Origin: Micavibrio sp. | GTDB lineage: Bacteria > Pseudomonadota > Alphaproteobacteria > UBA9219 | Assembly (NCBI GenBank): GCA_020718105.1 | Contig: DYDA01000001.1 | Location: forward strand, 1-62,757 | DNA length: 62,757 bases | Direction: 5' to 3' | In this document: positions 53,211 to 60,052 of the stretch, piece after piece | How the letters are laid out: each line of letters starts with the position of its first letter | How positions within the stretch are numbered: position 1 is the first letter of the stretch | Notes under the pieces: generated by a model | Told to the model about the DNA's origin: nothing | What the model saw: the letters and a program-made list of their open reading frames with translations, nothing else | The model's database searches: none | Program-made: the position numbers and the translations under genes

Positions 53211-53618
53211 ATGTTTCAAGAATTCAAAGCTTTTATTGCAAGGGGGAACGTTGTTGACCTCGCTGTTGGCATTATTATGGGGTCGGCTTTTACGGCTATT
53301 GTTTCTTCGTTGGTAAGCGATGTTATTATGCCTCCCCTTGGTCTTTTATTGGGAGGCATTGATTTCTCGGATTTCTTTGTTAGCTTGAATGGCACCCATT
53401 ATGCCACTTTAAAGGCGGCTAAGGATGTTGGTGCGGCGACTCTCAATTATGGTCTTTTTATCAATGCCATTATTAAGTTTCTGATTGTTGCGTTTGCTGT
53501 GTTTATTTTGGTGAAGCAAGTTAATCGGCTGCAAAAGAAAGAAGAGGCCGCCACAACGTTGACGACAGATCAAGTCCTGTTGACAGAAATACGGGACGCT
53601 CTTCAAAAACGCCTTTGA
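53211..53618 (+). CDS. mscL: Large-conductance mechanosensitive channel
   Basis: Pressure-release channel that opens under osmotic downshock. 135 residues. The ATG at 53211 follows AAAGGAG by seven bases. MFQEFKAFIARGNVVDLAVG and IIMGSAFTAIVSSLVSDVIM form the first helix; the second is FINAIIKFLIVAFAVFIL. The periplasmic loop and the charged C-terminal helix bundle (QKKEEAATTLTTDQVLLTEI) are standard. It sits in the insertion between rpoN and hpf. Confidence 0.95.
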   Translation: MFQEFKAFIARGNVVDLAVGIIMGSAFTAIVSSLVSDVIMPPLGLLLGGIDFSDFFVSLNGTHYATLKAAKDVGAATLNYGLFINAIIKFLIVAFAVFILVKQVNRLQKKEEAATTLTTDQVLLTEIRDALQKRL

Positions 53619-53640
53619 TTTTTCAATAGAATCAAAGGAT

Positions 53641-53723
53641 GTCGCCCCTTGTCGCTGACAACGCTTGACTCCTTGGGGCAAGCGGCTATCTTGGTTCCCT
53701 TGCTAAGGATACGTTTCCTTGGC
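53641..53723 (+). other. Structured intergenic segment between mscL and hpf
   Basis: The 198-bp gap between mscL and hpf holds two hairpins: CGCTTG (53662-53667) with CAAGCG (53679-53684), and GCTAAGGA (53702-53709) with TCCTTGGC (53716-53723) around a 6-base loop. Neither has a T-run, so these are not simple terminators. A small RNA or an hpf leader is possible; no known family is recognised. Confidence 0.35.
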
Positions 53724-53816
53724 GCAGGTGAGCCCACTCAAGACCTCTTCTTGTCATAAGGGAGCGTCTCTTAAAAACAGGGCTTTTTCGTAACGATCAA
53801 CTTTTCAGGTTCTTTC

Positions 53817-54392
53817 ATGCAACTTTCCGTTAAAGGCAAGCAAATTGATGTTGGCGACGCTTTGCGTCAACATGTTGAAACACAGCTCGGTGACATCATT
53901 GGTAAATTCTTTAGTGAATCGCTTGATGCCAATGTTTCTTTTTCACGCGAAGCCCATATGTTCCGCGCCGATATCACCGTTCATGCGGGGCGCGGCCTTG
54001 TCTTGCAAAGCAACGCCAGCGCGGCAGAACCTTATCCCGCCTTTGACCAAGCGGCTGAAAGAATTGCCGAGCGTCTTCGTCGTCACAAAAACCGCTTGAA
54101 AAAGCATCATCAAGAACAGCCCGCTGACCAGGCCGTTATTGCCCAAGCTTTTGTGTTGAACGCTGAACAGGCTGATGACATGGATGCGGGGCATGATAAC
54201 CCGCTTGTCGTGGCTGAAATGACAACGCCGATTGAAATGCTCACCGTCAGTCAGGCTGTGATGCGGTTGGATTTTGGCGATCTGCCCGCTTTGATGTTCA
54301 GGAACAAGGCGCATGGTGGCCTTAACATGATCTATCGTCGCGCCGACAACAACATTGGCTGGGTTGACCCTAGCGATCGTTCTAAAGCGTAA
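53817..54392 (+). CDS. hpf: Ribosome hibernation promoting factor, long form
   Basis: Binds 30S subunits and dimerises 70S ribosomes into inactive 100S particles in slow growth. 191 residues in the long-form plan. The N-terminal S30AE domain is LSVKGKQIDVGDALRQHVET through AAERIAERLRRHKNRLKKHH. The C-terminal dimerisation domain is VVAEMTTPIEMLTVSQAVMR and DLPALMFRNKAHGGLNMIYR. It precedes ptsN by 11 bp. The long form is the only hpf gene type in most alphaproteobacteria. Confidence 0.96.
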   Translation: MQLSVKGKQIDVGDALRQHVETQLGDIIGKFFSESLDANVSFSREAHMFRADITVHAGRGLVLQSNASAAEPYPAFDQAAERIAERLRRHKNRLKKHHQEQPADQAVIAQAFVLNAEQADDMDAGHDNPLVVAEMTTPIEMLTVSQAVMRLDFGDLPALMFRNKAHGGLNMIYRRADNNIGWVDPSDRSKA

Positions 54393-54403
54393 GGGCGCAG
54401 GCG

Positions 54404-54880
54404 ATGAACAAGCCCGCCTCGTTTTGTGATTTGCTCGGCTCTAGGGCTGTTTTGATCGACGTTGAAGCAACGGACAAAAAACAAACCATCCAAGCCCTCG
54501 CGCAGCATGCGGCTGCGCAACTGGGCTTGGAAGAGCATGTTGTGTTTGATGTTTTGTGGGAACGCGAAAAATTGGGCACGACAGGGGTTGGGCAGGGCAT
54601 CGCCATCCCTCATGGACGGGTGGCGGGGCTTGAGAAGGTTTGCGGCTTTTTTGTTCGGTTGAGGGCTCCTGTTGATTTTGATTCCGTTGATCAGCGCCCC
54701 GTTGATTTGGTGTTTCTTTTGTTAGCGCCAGAATCGGCGGGGGCTGACCACCTTCATGCCTTGGCCGCTGTCTCACGCGTTTTGCGTGATGAAAGCCTTT
54801 GTGAAAAGTTGCGCACGGCTAAAAATGTTGAGGCTCTCTCTTCTCTTCTTTGCAAGACTTCGACGGCTGAGGCGGCCTAG
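54404..54880 (+). CDS. ptsN: Nitrogen PTS enzyme IIA
   Basis: Phospho-acceptor protein of the regulatory PTS branch, which affects K+ transport and nitrogen or carbon balance rather than sugar uptake. 158 residues. The phosphorylated His is H70 in GVGQGIAIPHGRV; VDLVFLLLAPESAGADHLHA is the downstream family block. Its gene position after rpoN and hpf is the classical arrangement. ptsO and ptsP are not in the window. Confidence 0.96.
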   Translation: MNKPASFCDLLGSRAVLIDVEATDKKQTIQALAQHAAAQLGLEEHVVFDVLWEREKLGTTGVGQGIAIPHGRVAGLEKVCGFFVRLRAPVDFDSVDQRPVDLVFLLLAPESAGADHLHALAAVSRVLRDESLCEKLRTAKNVEALSSLLCKTSTAEAA

Positions 54881-54928
54881 CGCTTAGACCCTCTTGACAA
54901 AAAGAAGGGGGTAGAGTGTCATGCCCCC

Positions 54929-55114
54929 ATGCAAAAGCAGAACAAGAAAAAAGAACCTGAATGGCCATCCTTTGTTTTTGGTATGATTTTCATCGCGGCG
55001 GTTTTATTTGTTATTGTTTATTTGGTCATGAACGCCTCGCCAGAAAAACCGTGGGTATGCGACACGGCTGGTCGCTCTGCTTCCCTGACGCGCTTTGGCT
55101 CTTGCCATAAATAA
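54929..55114 (+). CDS. Small single-helix membrane protein
   Basis: 61 residues, not recognised. A charged start (MQKQNKKKEPEWPS) is followed by one strong membrane helix (FVFGMIFIAAVLFVIVYLVM) and a Cys-containing end (WVCDTAGRSASLTRFGSCHK). The two terminal Cys could pair in the periplasm. GGGGGT upstream of the ATG is 13 bases away, so the start is uncertain; a nearby ATG at 54921 is out of frame. A TTGACA at 54894-54899 might be a -35 element. It is likely a real small membrane protein, but the evidence is length and hydrophobicity. Confidence 0.5.
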   Translation: MQKQNKKKEPEWPSFVFGMIFIAAVLFVIVYLVMNASPEKPWVCDTAGRSASLTRFGSCHK

Positions 55115-55143
55115 GAAAAGAAACGAGAGCGTGCCAATGGCTT

Positions 55144-55554
55144 TTATACCATCGTGTTGAGCAGCGTTTCTTCGTTGCGTTTTTCTGCCGCGATCACTTT
55201 GGCATTCGCCTTATAGGCAAGCTCCGCCATCATCGTATCGACAATCTCTTTTGTGATATCCACGTTAGGCGCAGCGATCAACCCATCCGCGTTGGCGTGG
55301 GGCGATGTTTCGTCACGCGCAACAACATAAGGATGATCACGCAGAACAGTGGTTGTGGTAACGCCCAAATGATGATCGCCAACATCGTTGGAAAGCGTGA
55401 TGACATCGGTTGGTTGATACGATGTTGCCTTTTCTTCGGAAGAATTCGGCAAGCGTCCTGTTGACGAAGCATTAACGATATTCGTCACCGCATTTGAAAA
55501 ACGAGTGGCCGCCGCGTTCATGCCGGAAATAGCGCTAGAAAAAATACTGGACAT
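55144..55554 (-). CDS. flgC: FlgC-like flagellar basal-body rod protein
   Basis: 136 residues in the FlgC plan. The N-terminal helix MSSIFSSAISGMNAAATRFS matches the rod-protein start (SGMNAAxxR), followed by NAVTNIVNASSTGRLP, which is the NIANxxT motif in divergent form (NIVNASS). The C-terminus APNVDITKEIVDTMMAELAY and KANAKVIAAEKRNEETL is the conserved rod C-terminal helix. The central insert is short. No other flagellar gene is adjacent, which is unusual because flgB, flgC and fliE normally cluster. It may be a FlgC paralogue rather than the main rod protein. Confidence 0.7.
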   Translation of the reverse strand: MSSIFSSAISGMNAAATRFSNAVTNIVNASSTGRLPNSSEEKATSYQPTDVITLSNDVGDHHLGVTTTTVLRDHPYVVARDETSPHANADGLIAAPNVDITKEIVDTMMAELAYKANAKVIAAEKRNEETLLNTMV

Positions 55555-55740
55555 ATTTGTTTTCCTTACACAATTGGTCCGATCACCTTTTCACGTTTAC
55601 TTATTATACACGATTACGGTTAATAGTTTGTCAATAAAACCTTCGAAAACACTAAGGTTTCAGCCAAAAATTCGTACTTTTTCTTCAAAAAAAGTGCTTC
55701 CTATTAACTTCAGATTCAGCAATGCGCGCTAAGGTGAATA

Positions 55741-55796
55741 TATCAAGAGGGACGCACTCAACTGAGTCGCTTTTGATAAGGAGCCGCTAAAAGCGG
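55741..55796 (+). promoter_or_regulatory. Two-hairpin 5' leader upstream of a small protein gene
   Basis: Outer arms TATCAA (55741-55746) and TTGATA (55773-55778) enclose an inner ACTC/GAGT stem (55756-55759 and 55764-55767). A second hairpin, CCGCT (55784-55788) and AGCGG (55792-55796), follows with a 3-base loop. AAGGAG at 55778-55783 lies between them, 40 bases before the next ATG and not aligned with any start I can find. The arrangement could be a riboregulator or attenuator. No known riboswitch class is recognised. Confidence 0.35.
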
Positions 55797-55822
55797 GTGA
55801 ACTCAAACCAAAGAGAACTACC

Positions 55823-56062
55823 ATGGCACAGGAATTTGACTATCAGTATCTTGCTCCGTCAACCGATGAAACCTTAGAGAGGCTCATCGCGATGACCAAC
55901 CAGACCAATCTGGTTGCGCTTGACAAGACTCTGTCCGCCATTCGTCGCTCAACCGGAAGCTACGCCGCCGCTGCCGCCCGTGTGGGCAGCATTGGTGAAC
56001 GTATGGTCCGTGCGGTGCACGAGGTGGGATTGACCCTGCCAGCGCATCAGCGCGCGGTTTAA
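55823..56062 (+). CDS. Small helical hypothetical protein
   Basis: 79 residues, not recognised. The start is EFDYQYLAPSTDETLERLIA; the remainder is amphipathic helix with an Ala-rich stretch (RSTGSYAAAAARVGSIGERM) and ends LTLPAHQRAV. No Cys, no signal peptide, no membrane segment. The ATG at 55823 has AGAGAA upstream. The strong terminator at 56111 and structured leader before it support a real, independently expressed gene. A DNA- or protein-binding role is only a guess. Confidence 0.6.
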   Translation: MAQEFDYQYLAPSTDETLERLIAMTNQTNLVALDKTLSAIRRSTGSYAAAAARVGSIGERMVRAVHEVGLTLPAHQRAV

Positions 56063-56110
56063 GAACCGGCCTCCTTCATCGAGTTTCGGCTGCAGCTTTT
56101 TGCAGCTTTC

Positions 56111-56145
56111 GATAAGGGCCCGCGAAAGCGGGCCCTTATCTTTTT
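56111..56145 (+). terminator. Strong Rho-independent terminator
   Basis: A perfect 13-bp stem, GATAAGGGCCCGC (56111-56123) and GCGGGCCCTTATC (56128-56140), with a GAAA tetraloop and five T residues. A weaker hairpin, GCTGCA (56089-56094) and TGCAGC (56101-56106), precedes it. It ends the small protein gene at 55823. Confidence 0.93.
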
Positions 56146-56249
56146 GTAAAAAGTTACGAATTCCTTTGGTTATGGTTAGCAAATCCTTTGAATCCGGTTA
56201 CGAATGGCTTAATCTTACCCACGCGTGAATCGTTTTAAAGGAATTGCCC

Positions 56250-57002
56250 ATGTCCTACTCCAATGTTTTGATCGGAACGCCTTGCTATGGCGGTCTTGTA
56301 ACCCATGTTTATATGGAATCTGTTCTAAGGTTATTGGCCTATGGCGCCTCGCGTAACATTATGTTCACGCTTGGTCTGCTGGCGCACGACTCTCTTGTGC
56401 CACGCGCGCGCAATACGCTTATGGCCAAGTTTTTGGATACGCCCAGTTTGACCCATCTTTTCTTTATCGATGCCGATATTGGCTTTCCACCAGAGGCGTT
56501 GTCTCGCATGCTGGACATGGATCAAGAGGTCGTGGCGGGCATGTATCCTTTGAAAGTTGTCCATTGGCCTCAGGTTGCCAAACATGCGGCCACAACCAGC
56601 GAAGAGGATCTTCCCCATGCGGGATTGAATTACGTCGGTATTCCTTGCAAAGGCGAAGAGCTAGAGGAAACGAACGGGTTCGTGACGGGGAGTTATGCGG
56701 GGACGGGCTTTATGTTGATCAAGCGCAGCGCGGCGGAGAAGATGGTGGCCGCTTATCCTGAAACGAAATACAAAATGGCGCAAACGTATCCTATCCCGAA
56801 GAATCCTAGCCAAAATAATTATAATTTATTTGATTGCGTGGTGGATCCAGAAACAGGCACGTATTTAAGCGAGGACTTCACCTTTTGTCATCGTTGGCGT
56901 AAAATCGGTGGCAAGATTTGGCTGGATCGTGAAACAAAACTTATGCATATCGGTAATTTTCAGTTCCAAGGCAATCCTGCGGATTCCTTGCGCTTTGTTT
57001 AG
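56250..57002 (+). CDS. GT-A type glycosyltransferase-like protein
   Basis: 250 residues starting at the ATG at 56250, which has AAAGGA seven bases upstream; a TTG at 56244 is less likely. The DxD motif is in LTHLFFIDADIGFPPEAL (HLFFIDADI). VLIGTPCYGGLVTHVYMESV is the N-terminal nucleotide-binding strand, and RARNTLMAKFLDTP follows. CVVDPETGTYLSEDFTFCHR with the acidic ED resembles the acceptor-binding region. No membrane helix. This small family is common in bacteria and phages; donor and acceptor are unknown. It is convergent with yraN across a tandem hairpin repeat. Confidence 0.75.
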   Translation: MSYSNVLIGTPCYGGLVTHVYMESVLRLLAYGASRNIMFTLGLLAHDSLVPRARNTLMAKFLDTPSLTHLFFIDADIGFPPEALSRMLDMDQEVVAGMYPLKVVHWPQVAKHAATTSEEDLPHAGLNYVGIPCKGEELEETNGFVTGSYAGTGFMLIKRSAAEKMVAAYPETKYKMAQTYPIPKNPSQNNYNLFDCVVDPETGTYLSEDFTFCHRWRKIGGKIWLDRETKLMHIGNFQFQGNPADSLRFV

Positions 57003-57015
57003 AGAAGCCCCCCCG

Positions 57016-57076
57016 TCACGCCGCCCTTGCGGCGTGCGAAAAGACAAAGCGCTCACGCCGCCCTTGCGGCGTGCGA
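57016..57076. repeat. Tandem hairpin repeat between convergent genes
   Basis: Two 23-base units (TCACGCCGCCCTTGCGGCG followed by TGCG and A) start at 57016 and 57053, 37 bp apart. Each contains the perfect stem CACGCCGC/GCGGCGTG around CCTT (57017-57036 and 57054-57073). They lie between the stop codons of the glycosyltransferase and yraN genes, so they probably act as a bidirectional terminator pair; no T-run follows. The sequence resembles REP-type elements, but only two copies occur here. Confidence 0.7.
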
Positions 57077-57089
57077 GAAAATGAGTTTT

Positions 57090-57479
57090 TTAAAGCTGTG
57101 GCTCAAAGGCGTTTTGAATGTGGATGGGCCAGCGCCATGGCAGAACCAGCATCACATCAAAGCGAATGTCAAAACGTGAAAACCCGCGTTGTCGCGCTAA
57201 AAACAATGACCCTGTCCGCGCAAGACGCGCCTTTTGATGCTCTGAGACAGCCTCACTTGCTTGCCGCACATCGGGGCGCGCTTTCACCTCGATAAACGCC
57301 AGCGTTCCGCCGCGTATAGCGATCAGGTCTATTTCACCTTGATGCGTTTTATAGCGCGAAGCGATGATGCGATACCCCTTAAGCCACAGCGCGACGCGGC
57401 AAAGGGCTTCGGCTCCGTGGCCGCGCTTATAGGCTGTTAACCCGCGCTGTTCCTTTTTTTCTTTGGGGTGAGGCTTCAT
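57090..57479 (-). CDS. yraN: YraN family (UPF0102) nuclease-fold protein
   Basis: 129 residues from the ATG at 57479, which overlaps the dnaJ-family stop in an ATGA. GHGAEALCRVALWLKGYRII is the N-terminal YraN pattern. QGEIDLIAIRGGTLAFIEVKA is the PD-(D/E)xK-like core with D and the ExK pair. The family is of unknown function; structural relation to Holliday-junction resolvases is known. It is the last gene of a leftward pair. Confidence 0.92.
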   Translation of the reverse strand: MKPHPKEKKEQRGLTAYKRGHGAEALCRVALWLKGYRIIASRYKTHQGEIDLIAIRGGTLAFIEVKARPDVRQASEAVSEHQKARLARTGSLFLARQRGFSRFDIRFDVMLVLPWRWPIHIQNAFEPQL

Positions 57480-58402
57480 GCCCACCCCAGCTTTTTACGA
57501 GGGTTATACGCCTTCTTTTTTGCCCATTTTTCGATAAGCGTTGCAAGGTCGGCATCCTCGCCATCGGGCAACATGATTTTAAGCGTCGCGAACATATCGC
57601 CCGCCTCGCCCTTAGGATTGGGAATGCCCTTGCCCTTCAAACGCATAACGCTGCCCGTATTCGCGCCTTTATGCACGCGCAAGGCCACCGAACCATCCAA
57701 TGTTGGGATCGTTACTTTTTCGCCTAAAAGAGCTTCTGGCAAGCTAATGGGAACATCAAGGTGTAAAGCATTGCCTTCACGCCGAAAGAAGGGATGCGGC
57801 GCAACCTTGATCTCGATGATCGCAGCGCCTGAACCACCCACGCCTGCATGGCCAAGCCCGCGCAAGCGCAGCTTATGGCCGTCCTCGGTTCCTGCTGGAA
57901 TGGTGACGTCGATGGTTTTTTTACTGTCCAGAGTCAGGCGTTTGGTGCCCCCCAAACAAGCCTCAACAAAAGGAACCGTCATGGTATAGGCAACGTCCGC
58001 GCCTTTTTCCGCAGGGGCAGCCTCGCCGCTTTGCCTTGTTGTCCCACGAAAAAACTCGGACAGGATGTCGTCCATCCCCATGCCGCCGCCAAAACCAAAG
58101 GGGCTGCTGCCACCGTTTCCGTTGCTGCTGCTGCGCGTTCCATACCGCGCTCCGCCGCGTGGGTGAAAGCCGCGTTCTTGCCCCTGTTCATCAATCTCGC
58201 CGCGATCATACTTTGCGCGTTTGGCGGGATCGCTGACAAGGTCATAGGCGGCGGTGATTTCCTTAAACTTTTGCTCAACGCCCTTGCTGCCGCCCTGATT
58301 AAGGTCAGGGTGATATTTTTTTGCAAGCTTGCGGTACGCGCTTTTGATTTCGGCAGCGGTTGCCGAACGCGTCACGCCAAGGGTTTGATAAGGATCGCTC
58401 AT
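57476..58402 (-). CDS. DnaJ-family co-chaperone (CbpA-like, type II)
   Basis: 308-residue J-domain protein that stimulates DnaK ATPase. The J-domain holds the HPD triad in AKKYHPDLNQGGSKG; a Gly/Phe-rich linker (~85-115) follows, then two C-terminal beta-domains with VTIPAGTEDGHKLRLRGLGH and KVTIPTLDGSVALRVHKGAN. The CxxCxGxG zinc repeats of canonical DnaJ are absent, so this is a type II (CbpA/DnaJ-like) protein. dnaK is not adjacent. It precedes yraN, with a 25-bp gap to the surface-antigen gene upstream. Confidence 0.93.
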   Translation of the reverse strand: MSDPYQTLGVTRSATAAEIKSAYRKLAKKYHPDLNQGGSKGVEQKFKEITAAYDLVSDPAKRAKYDRGEIDEQGQERGFHPRGGARYGTRSSSNGNGGSSPFGFGGGMGMDDILSEFFRGTTRQSGEAAPAEKGADVAYTMTVPFVEACLGGTKRLTLDSKKTIDVTIPAGTEDGHKLRLRGLGHAGVGGSGAAIIEIKVAPHPFFRREGNALHLDVPISLPEALLGEKVTIPTLDGSVALRVHKGANTGSVMRLKGKGIPNPKGEAGDMFATLKIMLPDGEDADLATLIEKWAKKKAYNPRKKLGWA

Positions 58403-58427
58403 GCCCTAACTATAGAACAAAAACGGC

Positions 58428-58901
58428 TTATTGCACAATCTTCCATGAGCCATCACGTTGTTGGCAAGCGCGGCCATAGCCTTGTTGCTTTTGTCCGCCT
58501 ACCGTTATGGTTTGCTGGAACTCGCGGCAATACGCGCCGTCATTGGCATAGCCATCGCGCACAGGGGTGATGGTTCCGGCGTTCCCGCTTTGAGGATTGT
58601 TCCAAGTAATTTGCTGCCCGACTGGCGCTGTATAGGCGCGAGACGTTGCCCCACCCATAGCGGAACGGTCGGCGTTATCCAGTGAGGAGCCTATCTCATT
58701 GCCAAGCCAGCCGCCCAAAACAACGCCCGCCGCTGTGGCTGCCAAACGGCCAGAGCCTTTACCGATGTTGCTGCCCAACAGGCCGCCAACAGCTGCGCCG
58801 CCAAGAGTTCCAACACCTTCTTTTGTGCCCATATTTTCCGCCTGACAGGCAGAAAGAAGAAGAGCGATAGAGAGAATGCCAAGTAAAGAACGATGAAACA
58901 T
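58428..58901 (-). CDS. RT0821/Lpp0805 family 17-kDa surface-antigen lipoprotein
   Basis: 157 residues, outer-membrane lipoprotein. The lipobox LLLSAC ends the signal peptide (cleavage before C19). A glycine-zipper region follows: GTLGGAAVGGLLGSNIGKGS and AAGVVLGGWLGNEIGSSLD. The C-terminal beta part has TPVRDGYANDGAYCREFQQT and GRACQQRDGSWKIV, typical of the rickettsial 17-kDa antigen family, with two Cys. Role is not known; membrane-integrity functions are inferred for relatives. It lies in a divergent pair with the cation transporter. Confidence 0.9.
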   Translation of the reverse strand: MFHRSLLGILSIALLLSACQAENMGTKEGVGTLGGAAVGGLLGSNIGKGSGRLAATAAGVVLGGWLGNEIGSSLDNADRSAMGGATSRAYTAPVGQQITWNNPQSGNAGTITPVRDGYANDGAYCREFQQTITVGGQKQQGYGRACQQRDGSWKIVQ

Positions 58902-59080
58902 GGGGAAACCTCATCCAAGATGGTTGCATAAAAATTCTGAAGAGAAGCATAGCCTATTCCATAATCAAGGCGCAACTGTGACCAAAAAAGGCTGTCAAAA
59001 AAAGGGAAGGCCGTTAATGTAGAGCCTCATCGCAGCCTTGTCCCTGATTCGCCTTGGGGCAATCGTTAAGGAATAGGATC

Positions 59081-60052
59081 TTGATAAAGAAATCGTCGCG
59101 CGTCTTTCTTTCTGCCAATCAACTTCGTCAAGCGACAGCCTATGCCAGCGTGACGGTGGCGCTTTCTTTGATCGCGGCCAAGTGGTTTGCCTATTTAGCC
59201 ACGGATTCCGTGGCTCTTTTATCTTCTTTGGTTGATTCTGGTGTTGATTTGCTCGCCTCGCTGATAACGGCGTATGGCGTTTTTGTGGCCATGCAACCCC
59301 CTGACCGTGACCACCGTTTTGGTCACGGCAAGGCCGAAGCGCTGGCGGCGTTGGCGCAGGCGATCTTTATCTTTTTATCCTCCGGCCTTTTGATCAAAGA
59401 AGCGCTCCATCGTTTTTGGAATCCTGCCCCGCTTCAACGGCTGGACTTGGGTTATGAGGTGATGGGCCTGGCGGTGGTTTTAACGGGTGCCCTTTTGGTG
59501 CTGCAAACCTATACGATCCGGCGCACGCAATCCTTGGCCATTGTTTCGGATCGCTTGCATTACGTCGGGGATATTCTCATCAACCTCGCGGTCATGGGTT
59601 CTTTTGCGCTAAGCGAAGTTGCGGACGTTCTTTGGCTTGATCCCCTTTTCGCGGTGTTGATTGCGGCTTCCATGTGTGTTGGCGCGGCGAAAATCTTGCG
59701 GCAGACATTGCTTGTCCTTATGGATGCCGAATTGCCAGAAAAAGAGCGTGAGGCCATTGTGGCGTTAGCGATGGCCGTTAAAGGCGTCTTGGGCGTTCAT
59801 GATCTGCGTACGCGCTCTAGCGGTGAGAGCCCCATCATCGAAGCCCATATCGAGATGAAGAAAACGCTTTCCCTTATTGAATCGCACGACATTGCTGAGG
59901 CCGTGATGGCGAAGATTGAAAAGAAATACCCTAAAGCCGATATTTTGATTCATCAGGATCCTGCAGGCGTTGAAGAACAGCGGCTTGATACCATCATCGA
60001 ACAAAACGATCCCGTTCAAGAACAGGAAGGCCAAGGGGCAGACCATGCTTGA
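59081..60052 (+). CDS. fieF: Cation diffusion facilitator transporter
   Basis: Exports divalent metals (Zn2+/Fe2+) in exchange for H+. 323 residues from a TTG at 59081, which follows AAGGA by eight bases; a TTG at 59054 is the alternative. There are six membrane helices. The metal site residues are in DSVALLSSLVDSGVDLLASL and in SDRLHYVGDILINLAVMGSF (HxxxD). DHRFGHGKAEALAALAQ is the CDF histidine signature. The C-terminal cytoplasmic domain has GVHDLRTRSSGESPIIEAHI and ends at HDIAEAVMAKIEKKYPKADI with HQDP. It overlaps the next gene by eight bases. Confidence 0.92.
   Translation: MIKKSSRVFLSANQLRQATAYASVTVALSLIAAKWFAYLATDSVALLSSLVDSGVDLLASLITAYGVFVAMQPPDRDHRFGHGKAEALAALAQAIFIFLSSGLLIKEALHRFWNPAPLQRLDLGYEVMGLAVVLTGALLVLQTYTIRRTQSLAIVSDRLHYVGDILINLAVMGSFALSEVADVLWLDPLFAVLIAASMCVGAAKILRQTLLVLMDAELPEKEREAIVALAMAVKGVLGVHDLRTRSSGESPIIEAHIEMKKTLSLIESHDIAEAVMAKIEKKYPKADILIHQDPAGVEEQRLDTIIEQNDPVQEQEGQGADHA

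Noticed and set aside
55741-55796. SAM-II-type riboswitch in the leader of the 55823 gene
   Set aside because: Some GCUAAA-like sequence but the pseudoknot pairing of SAM-II is not found, and the downstream gene is not methionine-related.
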